25,297 bases of DNA from a virus. Shown here piece after piece: positions 20,110-25,297 of the stretch. The position numbers were made by a program, and so were the translations under genes. Below the pieces are notes generated by a model. It did no database searches. It was not told the DNA's origin and saw nothing but the letters and a program-made list of their open reading frames with translations. How positions within the stretch are numbered: the stretch's first letter is position 1; every line of letters begins with the position of its first letter. The stretch is taken from the IMG/VR virus record IMGVR_UViG_3300007516_000128, positions 1 to 25,297 of that record; one strand, given 5' to 3'.

Positions 20110-20591
20110 TTTTGTACACCTGTTTCTGGTTTTAAGGTTAGTAATGTCTTATGGCTCCTATAACCAAATACCCCCCAATACTTATTCTTCAAAATGAACT
20201 TTTGAAACCAGTCAGTTTTCAGTGGTACTCCATAATATTCAGTCACACCCTTACCGTTTGGTAGTGTAGGGTCGATGACGTTATTTTGTTTATCTATAAC
20301 CCAGGCGTGCTCCAGGGGTATACCTAAAAACTCCATATAACCTTCAACATATGTCAAATCTGGATCACTTAACGCCAGCCTACCGGCATTCATAAAGCAT
20401 AGTTTTTGCTGTCCTCGTTTACCAAGATAAGTTTTGTCTCCTTGATTGTAGTTCTTACCGTATTTTATCAAAAAGTCAACAATAGTGCTATCATGACCGA
20501 TACCTTTAAGCATAGACAAGTGACTTCTGACCGATTCGTTGATTGATTTTCTTTTGTATATTTTCATATTAGTATTTAGAGATAAATCCAT
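20106..20591 (-). CDS. Predicted Cys-His-Asp protein (161 aa), unknown function
   Basis: Seen: start at ATG 20591 (MDLSLNTNMKIY), with AGGAG 10 nt upstream. A longer frame to 20660 runs into a plus-strand promoter region and is rejected. The core reads QQKLCFMNAGRLAL with C65, LTYVEGYMEFLGIPLEHAWV with H95, and NNVIDPTLP with D107. This Cys on a helix, His, Asp series is typical of papain/transglutaminase-like folds. The C-H-D spacing equals that of the 143-aa protein at 12461-12892. It is coupled to the RlpA-like gene downstream (GTGA), so a shared cell-wall role is possible. The substrate is unknown. Confidence 0.7.
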   Translation of the reverse strand: MDLSLNTNMKIYKRKSINESVRSHLSMLKGIGHDSTIVDFLIKYGKNYNQGDKTYLGKRGQQKLCFMNAGRLALSDPDLTYVEGYMEFLGIPLEHAWVIDKQNNVIDPTLPNGKGVTEYYGVPLKTDWFQKFILKNKYWGVFGYRSHKTLLTLKPETGVQK

Positions 20592-20624
20592 GCAACTATT
20601 CTCCTGGGAAAGCACCGCTTTTTC

Positions 20625-20653
20625 TTGACATATATGAAAGATTTTGATATAAT
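20625..20653 (+). promoter_or_regulatory. Second perfect consensus sigma70 promoter on the plus strand
   Basis: TTGACA (20625-20630), a 17-bp spacer and TATAAT (20648-20653) match the consensus at all 12 positions. It points right, through the gp23 terminator hairpin and into the gp23 gene in antisense. No coding frame with an RBS follows. The predicted start is near 20660. Confidence 0.8.
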
Positions 20654-20675
20654 GAATCATGGAGTAATGAGAAAT

Positions 20676-20703
20676 AAAAAAAAGAGGGGGAAATTCCCCC
20701 TCT
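20676..20703 (-). terminator. Rho-independent terminator after the capsid gene
   Basis: On the minus strand AGAGGGGG and CCCCCTCT form a perfect 8-bp GC-rich stem (20696-20703 with 20683-20690) around a 5-nt loop. It is followed directly by eight T (20676-20683). It lies 36 nt after the gp23 stop codon, as expected for a highly expressed capsid operon. On the plus strand the hairpin has no T run. Confidence 0.95.
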
Positions 20704-20738
20704 AGTTCCTTAGTCTTTCGCTAAGTTATTGGTATCGT

Positions 20739-22082
20739 TTAGGAAATATTGCGTACCCTAAAAATACGGTAGTATATATTGGCTTGTGGTGCGTAGTTTC
20801 TATCACCGACAACACCATCACCAGCAACTGTAGCGAATGGGTTGGCGACTAGTCCGTATCGGGTTTTGAAACCGACCTTATTCTGGAAACTGTTTGGACC
20901 AGTTGCACGAACCATTTGAAGTGGTACGTATGGGCAGTAGAATAGACCAGCGTCGTATGCTGATGCACCCTTATATCCAACAACTGCCAGCTCATCACCG
21001 TTAGATGAACCACCGAAGAAGGGATCAATATATACCTTCATTCTTGAGTGAATGGTACCGGCAAAGGTATTACCAGTATCGTCAACCTGTAGATCAACAT
21101 TCAAAGCAGGTGTGTAATCTAGGACCTTAGCCATGACAAGTACAGATGCAATGTCTGAGGATACGATCAGAATATTTCCACGACCTCTACGAGTTGCTTT
21201 CGCAATAGCGTTGGCTTCTCTTTCGATCTGGAAAACCAGTCCCTTGAACTTTTCTACTGACCAACGACCGCTTGAGTCTGTGTCAAGGTCGTATGTGCCA
21301 GCGGTTGTGGTACCGTATGCAGCACCCAGAGAAGCAGAACGGTAGATCGAACGAACGACTTCACGATTGATTTCTGCCAAGATTTCGTTAGCCAAAATGC
21401 TTGACAACTCTGCTTCTGCTTCAAGACCGTGAATAGCCTTAAGGTCTTGTGCAACTTCCATGGTGTACTCGGCTTTTAGGGCTCGGCTTCTAGCAGTTAC
21501 AGTAACCTTATCGATGCTGAATGCCATTTCTGCGAACTCATTACCGGCGGTACCATCACCCAAAGCTTCTGCTTGAGCGGTTGTCATACCTATACCACGA
21601 CCGTACGATAGGGAATCAGTTAGTGCAAATACGGGGTTGGTGTTAGATACGCTGCCGTTTGCTGTACCTGTCAGACCACCACCAGAACTCTGCGAGGAGA
21701 AGTTGGTGTTTGCTTCATTGAACAAAGCCTCGGTGCCGGATTGGGTGACGTGTCTTGACTTCATTGCGAAGATAAGACCAACTGGACCGGTCATTGGCTG
21801 AACACCACAAATGTCATAAGCGATCAAGTTTGGTAGTGCTCGGCGTACCAAAGAAATAAGAATAGGATCATAGTTCTGAATACCAGCACCGGTTGCGTTT
21901 GCAGGTGCTGCTTCATTCAGGTTGTCCTGATAGCCGTATCCTCTTTCTTCAAAGATTGCCTTTTCTTGGTTCTCAAGAATAATGGCTGTTACCGCTTTGC
22001 GATATGGGTCCTTAATAGGAGATACTGAGTCATGCTCCAATATTGCTGCCCATTTTGTTTGTAAGTTTTCAGTCAAATACAT
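20739..22082 (-). CDS. 23: Major capsid protein, gp23-like
   Basis: Role (family): forms the hexamers of the head. Seen: 447 residues, shorter than T4 gp23 (521) but usual for marine T4-like phages. LISLVRRALPNLIAYDICGVQPMTGPVGLIFAM (in two adjoining parts, about 75-107) is almost the T4 sequence 'VRRAIPNLIAFDICGVQPM'. VEKFKGLVFQIEREANAIAK and RGRGNILIVSSDIASVL are further conserved stretches. A gp21 cleavage site of the [LI]xE type is visible as LNE|AAP, after E57. Two late-promoter-like octamers and GGAG lie upstream, and a strong terminator follows. The C-terminal FRVRNIS is normal for the family. Confidence 0.97.
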   Translation of the reverse strand: MYLTENLQTKWAAILEHDSVSPIKDPYRKAVTAIILENQEKAIFEERGYGYQDNLNEAAPANATGAGIQNYDPILISLVRRALPNLIAYDICGVQPMTGPVGLIFAMKSRHVTQSGTEALFNEANTNFSSQSSGGGLTGTANGSVSNTNPVFALTDSLSYGRGIGMTTAQAEALGDGTAGNEFAEMAFSIDKVTVTARSRALKAEYTMEVAQDLKAIHGLEAEAELSSILANEILAEINREVVRSIYRSASLGAAYGTTTAGTYDLDTDSSGRWSVEKFKGLVFQIEREANAIAKATRRGRGNILIVSSDIASVLVMAKVLDYTPALNVDLQVDDTGNTFAGTIHSRMKVYIDPFFGGSSNGDELAVVGYKGASAYDAGLFYCPYVPLQMVRATGPNSFQNKVGFKTRYGLVANPFATVAGDGVVGDRNYAPQANIYYRIFRVRNIS

Positions 22083-22125
22083 TTGATTATTCTCCTTATT
22101 ATTGTATTCTTTAGAATAATGTACT

Positions 22126-22143
22126 TATTTACTATTATTTAGT
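22126..22143 (-). promoter_or_regulatory. Paired late-promoter-like octamers before gp23
   Basis: On the minus strand ACTAAATA (22136-22143) and AGTAAATA (22126-22133) lie 10 bp apart, 45-60 nt upstream of the gp23 ATG. They resemble the T4-type late consensus TATAAATA. They partly form an inverted repeat, ATTTACT/AGTAAAT (22127-22133, 22141-22147). Confidence 0.5.
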
Positions 22144-22165
22144 AAATCTCATTTTTACACTATTG

Positions 22166-23428
22166 TTATTGTTTCGTTCCAAGAAATCTTGAGTATCTGT
22201 CGATAGTTGGGCTAGCCACTACTTCTTCTACTAATAGTCCATCATCATTTTGTACATCTCTGTTTACTACCAAGTACTCCGGAAAGTAGTTTTCTCTCAA
22301 GGTCAAGACTGCATTACTAAAATCATCATCGGATGTGTATGCAATACCTTCTGCCAAATCCTTAAGCTTCTCGACTTGAGTATCGGCCAGACCTTCTGTT
22401 AGTTCATAGAAAGCAACTTCTTTCTTTGCTTCAGAGATGATTGAAGTCAGTTCAACGTTGGTTTCGATTTCTTCATTCAATTGACCTTCTAGGTCTGAAA
22501 CTCTTTCGGATAGTTCTTCGATGATATCCATTTTCTCTTCAGGAACATCAATGTAATGCTCTCTACACAAGTTTAGAAATCCTTGAATGAACTCTTCGGT
22601 CAATTCTGTACGCAAACCGGTTTCGATTGCAACTTCATTATCGTCAACCCAGTTTTCAACAACATAATCAATGTATTTCTCAACATTTTCACTTAGTTGG
22701 GTTTCAACTTGAGTAACAGCCTGATTAAGACTTAGCTTGAATGTTTCGTCAAGCTTCTCTTGATATTCGGTTAGACGGGCCTTTATAACCGTCTCGAAAA
22801 TCAACTTCGCCTTATCCTTGAACTCCTCAGATAGTTCTTCTCCCTGTACCAGGGCTTCGATATCATCGGTTAGGTCAACGTCAAGGTCTAGTTCAGGATA
22901 TTCGATTTCTTCATCGTCCTGATCGTCATCTTCATCATCTTCATCATCTTCTTCGGTTTCATCGTCGTCACCTTCGGTGTCCTCGGAAAGAACTTCCTCG
23001 TAATCTTGAAGAATGGTGTCGATTGCTTCTGCGATTTGATCTTCATCCAGACCTTCTTCGGCCAGCTGGTTGGCATACTCGATTAGGTCATCTTCCGTGA
23101 TGAAATCTTCATCTTCCTTGAGGCTGTGTCTTGGCTCAGGACCGACTTGGGACTTGGAGGACTTTGATGTATCCTTACTCATACCGGTAGTTGCATCGGG
23201 ATTATTCTTTGCGATAACCGTTGGTGTGTCGCCACCCAAATCAACAACTTTACCTAGAGGGGCTTTCTTTTCTTCCTTGAACTTTGATCCAGGAGCAAGT
23301 GTTGCCATGTTCGCTGTACGTTTCTTTGGTGAAGGATCATTATCGGTAGGGGTTAGTGAAGTATTATCTTCGTTAACTTGTCCGCCCACGATTGATCTGA
23401 TTTCATCATTAAGAGATTTCTTTGTCAT
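22166..23428 (-). CDS. 22: Prohead scaffold/core protein, gp22-like
   Basis: Role (family): internal scaffold for head assembly, degraded by gp21 protease. Seen: 420 residues, against 269 in T4, and larger as in marine relatives. The first 110 residues are low-complexity and polar. Residues about 110-180 are extremely acidic (long D/E runs such as EEDDEDDEDDDQDDEE). Residues 185-360 are predicted coiled coil with heptad-like leucines. The end, TIDRYSRFLGTKQ, is the conserved gp22 C terminus that contacts the shell. Position between gp21 and gp23 confirms the identity. GGGAG precedes the ATG, and a late-promoter-like octamer overlaps the gp21 stop. Confidence 0.9.
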   Translation of the reverse strand: MTKKSLNDEIRSIVGGQVNEDNTSLTPTDNDPSPKKRTANMATLAPGSKFKEEKKAPLGKVVDLGGDTPTVIAKNNPDATTGMSKDTSKSSKSQVGPEPRHSLKEDEDFITEDDLIEYANQLAEEGLDEDQIAEAIDTILQDYEEVLSEDTEGDDDETEEDDEDDEDDDQDDEEIEYPELDLDVDLTDDIEALVQGEELSEEFKDKAKLIFETVIKARLTEYQEKLDETFKLSLNQAVTQVETQLSENVEKYIDYVVENWVDDNEVAIETGLRTELTEEFIQGFLNLCREHYIDVPEEKMDIIEELSERVSDLEGQLNEEIETNVELTSIISEAKKEVAFYELTEGLADTQVEKLKDLAEGIAYTSDDDFSNAVLTLRENYFPEYLVVNRDVQNDDGLLVEEVVASPTIDRYSRFLGTKQ

Positions 23429-23456
23429 TTATTACTCCCTTGTATTGTATTCTATA

Positions 23457-23464
23457 TATTTAGA
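23457..23464 (-). promoter_or_regulatory. Candidate late promoter before gp22 (TCTAAATA)
   Basis: TCTAAATA on the minus strand overlaps the gp21 stop codon and lies 29 nt before the gp22 start. It shares CTAAATA with the octamers upstream of gp23 and the core protein gene. Confidence 0.4.
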
Positions 23465-24116
23465 AAATCTGAAGATTAGACAAGTAAGAACCAAAGGCTC
23501 GTAGCTTTATTCTGTCGTAATCTTCTTTGGTTGCTTCATCTAGCATTTTTTTGTATTTGTTTCTGATTTTCTCACTCCAGACACCATGTTCTATCACCCA
23601 TTCTTGCGATTCACGCAAAGCTGAGACAAATGCATCCGGGGCTGAAGGATCAGCAACGATATCAATGGTGGCCAGGAAAAAATCTTCTCCAACCATTTGA
23701 TATCCATTGGCCGGTTTGAGTGATCCAACCCCTCGGGTTGAAACTCCAAGTTGTACTCCTGCATCCAACAATCGCTGAACAGTTATTCCGCAGGGTGTAT
23801 CAATGATTTCCGCCGTACCAATGTAGTTATTTCCGTCTTTTACCAAGTCTGTAATGAGGTGTGATACTCTATCCAAGTTAATGGAGGGAGTGTCTGGATG
23901 ATTTAGTTCACCCACCGCTCTTTTCTTTGAAATATAGTTATCTCGATAGCGATTAACTTCCCGTTCCATTATGGCTCCGGAATAAACTCGACCATTCTTG
24001 TTTTTCTTCTCTGTTTGAGCAAATACGCCGTGTATCTTGTACTTTTTCTGAGCACCCACAGATTCAACCAGGCATTCAACGTCATTAAAGTTATCTTCTA
24101 TTAAGAGTTGCGCCAT
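23460..24116 (-). CDS. 21: Prohead protease, gp21-like
   Basis: Role (family): serine protease that matures the prohead by cutting gp22, gp23 and core proteins. Seen: 218 residues, against 212 in T4. NKNGRVYSGAIMEREV (40-55) is the conserved start of the herpes-protease-like fold. GELNHPDTP contains the likely catalytic H73, and LGVSTRGVGSL the likely nucleophile S126. The His-to-Ser distance of 53 is close to that in T4 gp21 (about 55). FFLATIDIVADPSAPDA follows as expected. It starts 1 nt after the stop of the core-protein gene, so expression is coupled. Confidence 0.95.
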   Translation of the reverse strand: MAQLLIEDNFNDVECLVESVGAQKKYKIHGVFAQTEKKNKNGRVYSGAIMEREVNRYRDNYISKKRAVGELNHPDTPSINLDRVSHLITDLVKDGNNYIGTAEIIDTPCGITVQRLLDAGVQLGVSTRGVGSLKPANGYQMVGEDFFLATIDIVADPSAPDAFVSALRESQEWVIEHGVWSEKIRNKYKKMLDEATKEDYDRIKLRAFGSYLSNLQIF

Positions 24117-24117
24117 T

Positions 24118-24603
24118 TTAATACTTTCTAAATAGGTTGTTTAGTTTTAGACCAGTAAAGGGGGTTCTTGGTTTAAGTTGTCTGGCCTTATGGTCGGCCG
24201 CCATGGCATCATACTCGCTCTTGGGGCCGATTTCCATGGGTAGTTTATTTCTCGCTAACATTCTAGCCTCGCGCGCAGCGGCCTTTTCTTCCTTGGAAAG
24301 GTCTTTTTCCATGACATAGGTGCCGGCATGTATGCGAGCCGATCGTTTGGCGTTTTTTACTTCCAGGTCTGTATTTCTGGCTGCTTTATGAGAAGCACTT
24401 GAAAGATAGGGATCAGAAGTTATTATTCCCTTCTTTTTTTTCTTAAATCTATCAAATATACCTTCATCCAGCCCATAGCGTTGGGCTGCTACAACCTTCT
24501 TTTGTTCATTGAGGGCAAAGAAACACCTTTCGGAAATACGATTGTGTATCATTTCCTTGGCTTCCGCTAGATTACCTGTTCTGATTTGCTTGATTATTGA
24601 CAT
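24118..24603 (-). CDS. Prohead core protein, gp67/gp68-like
   Basis: Seen: 161 residues, basic overall. The N terminus MSIIKQIRTGNLAEAKEMIH, with NRISERCFFALNEQKKVVAA after it, has the 'L..G.L.EAKE.I...I.E....L.E.KK..AA' pattern common in small prohead-core proteins of myoviruses. The rest is rich in Ala, Lys and Arg with predicted helices and a basic end (RTPFTGLKLNNLFRKY). It sits directly upstream of gp21, where T4 places genes 67 and 68. AGAGG precedes the ATG, and TATAAATA lies 19 nt upstream. Gene 67 and the portal gene 20 would be expected next, but the sequence switches to GC-rich foreign genes about 50 nt upstream. Confidence 0.7.
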   Translation of the reverse strand: MSIIKQIRTGNLAEAKEMIHNRISERCFFALNEQKKVVAAQRYGLDEGIFDRFKKKKKGIITSDPYLSSASHKAARNTDLEVKNAKRSARIHAGTYVMEKDLSKEEKAAAREARMLARNKLPMEIGPKSEYDAMAADHKARQLKPRTPFTGLKLNNLFRKY

Positions 24604-24621
24604 TTATATTCCTCTTTACCT

Positions 24622-24629
24622 TATTTATA
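24622..24629 (-). promoter_or_regulatory. Exact T4-type late promoter (TATAAATA)
   Basis: TATAAATA on the minus strand exactly matches the T4 late -10 consensus. It lies 19 nt before the ATG of the core-protein gene, leaving a leader of about 10 nt that includes AGAGG. A second octamer, ACTAAATA, is at 24646-24653. gp55, which reads such sites, is encoded in this window. Confidence 0.7.
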
Positions 24630-24648
24630 TTTATTGGTAAGTATATAT

Positions 24649-25002
24649 TTAGTTTCCTGCAAATACTGGTTCGACTATCCAGTTTGTCTTGGCGGAAACA
24701 ACGGCGTCAACCTTCGTTGCGATTTTGCTCTCACGGTTCATGATGGTCGTGCCGGCCATCTTGTCTAGCACGCTGTCCTGCGACTGGAGTCCGACCTGGA
24801 TGAACCAGCCGGGCACATAGTCGCGAGTCTCAGAAACGTTGCCGTCTTTATCCTCAACCGTGCCGGTGATGGAATAGACCTTGCTGTCCGGAATGCACTG
24901 GGATGTGTCCCAGGAGGCGTCCTTGCCCTTGCCAACGCGAAAGCGCGGCAGGGCGGCGATAGCCTCAGCTTCGGATGCGAACCTGAGAAGGTGATCGATC
25001 AT
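24649..25002 (-). CDS. GC-rich phage/prophage protein of unknown function (117 aa)
   Basis: Seen: 117 residues from ATG 25002, with GGAG upstream and an ATGA overlap with the gene before it. MIDHLLRFASEAEAIAALPRF is a helical N terminus, and WDTSQCIPDSKVYSITGTVE and YVPGWFIQVGLQSQD are strand-rich. The last residues (PVFAGN, TAA) fall where GC-rich sequence changes to AT-rich phage sequence, so the natural C terminus may have been different. The neighbour is a LamG-like tail protein, so this is probably a small protein of a tail-fibre region. It does not belong to the usual T4-like order. Confidence 0.7.
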   Translation of the reverse strand: MIDHLLRFASEAEAIAALPRFRVGKGKDASWDTSQCIPDSKVYSITGTVEDKDGNVSETRDYVPGWFIQVGLQSQDSVLDKMAGTTIMNRESKIATKVDAVVSAKTNWIVEPVFAGN

Positions 25003-25297
25003 GTTGTTATCTCCTGTAATTGAGCATTGGTTAGGCGGGTCGGGAAGTAGACGAGGCGGCGGATGTAGCCCGAGAACATGCTTGACGTGTTCGATCCGAA
25101 CCTTGCCGCGCTGACGGTCGGCAGCGTGGCTGCACCATCAGTTAGCGCCGCCGCCCCGTTGATGCTGGCCGCTATATCATTGGTCGCAAATGCCATCGCG
25201 ATCTTGGTGTTGGCGGTAGAGACCGCGAGCAACGCCGCCTGTTGCACCCCGCCTGTGATTACGTTCCCACTCGCGTTGTCCCCCGCACCGTCAATGG
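24999..25297 (-). CDS. LamG/concanavalin-like tail or receptor-binding protein, C-terminal part
   Basis: Seen: a frame open from the window's right edge to TGA 24999, about 98 residues. The internal GTG at 25247 is not a needed start because the frame continues upstream. KIAMAFATNDIAASINGAA is followed by MFSGYIRRLVYFPTRLTNAQ and LQEIT. 'G.I.RL.YYPTRL(S/T)NAQLQ.(I/L)T' is the typical end of LamG/concanavalin-like jelly-roll domains in phage tail-fibre proteins. The DNA is GC-rich and the gene is coupled to the 117-aa gene. The N-terminal part lies outside. Confidence 0.75.
   Translation of the reverse strand, partial: IDGAGDNASGNVITGGVQQAALLAVSTANTKIAMAFATNDIAASINGAAALTDGAATLPTVSAARFGSNTSSMFSGYIRRLVYFPTRLTNAQLQEITT

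Noticed and set aside
20592-20660. Extending the Cys-His-Asp protein to an ATG at 20660
   Set aside because: The extension overlaps the plus-strand promoter and lacks an RBS, while ATG 20591 has AGGAG upstream.

Overview
The window is mainly a block of a T4-like tailed phage genome (Caudoviricetes, myovirus type), roughly 340 to 24655. It is moderately AT-rich, and every recognisable gene is on the minus strand, so it reads right to left. Gene content and order resemble marine, cyanophage and alphaproteobacterial T4-like phages: prohead core protein, gp21 protease, gp22 scaffold, gp23 major capsid, a tail-tube-type protein, UvsY, UvsW, gp55 late sigma, gp47/gp46, gp45, gp44 and the start of gp62. 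No tRNA, CRISPR array, integrase or photosynthesis gene was seen. The host cannot be fixed from this window; the CobS/CobT-like pair and consensus sigma70-type promoters fit a proteobacterial or cyanobacterial host.

Layout, in transcription order. 24.6-20.7 kb is the capsid module, with late-promoter-like octamers and a strong terminator after gp23. 20.6-19.3 kb holds a predicted Cys-His-Asp protein, an exported RlpA-like protein and a gp19-family tail-tube protein. 19.2-12.9 kb is the recombination and late-transcription block: uvsY behind a near-consensus promoter, uvsW, an Sm-like-fold protein, gp55, a small protein, gp47 and gp46. 12.9-9.1 kb is accessory: a second Cys-His-Asp protein, a PLP fold-type II enzyme, small proteins, a TSPPY methyltransferase and dCMP deaminase. 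9.0-5.2 kb is a VWA/HExxH CobT-like protein and its MoxR/CobS-like AAA+ ATPase, each behind a sigma70-like promoter. 5.2-2.6 kb holds small genes, a glycosyltransferase and a dATP/dGTP diphosphohydrolase-type protein. 2.5-0.3 kb is the sliding clamp, a DsbA-like protein, the clamp loader gp44, a small protein and a truncated gp62.

The most unusual item is the 345-bp gap at 16460-16804 between gp55 and the Sm-like gene. It carries a perfect TTGACA-17-TATAAT promoter on the otherwise silent plus strand, four AACGTT repeats, several hairpins, a 15-nt long-range complementarity and a terminator ending in eight T. This predicts an orphan structured RNA of about 270 nt. A second perfect consensus plus-strand promoter lies at 20625-20653, beside the gp23 terminator.

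Both ends of the window (1 to about 335, and about 24660 to 25297) are clearly GC-richer. They carry genes foreign to this gene order: an N4/N6 DNA methyltransferase on the left, and a LamG-like tail protein plus a 117-aa protein on the right. The T4-like genes at the joins are cut (gp62 after about 24 codons; gp67/gp20 absent). The joins therefore look like illegitimate recombination or, more simply, assembly or amplification chimeras. A GC-rich 39-bp repeat also extends the CobS-like gene near 5.3 kb.
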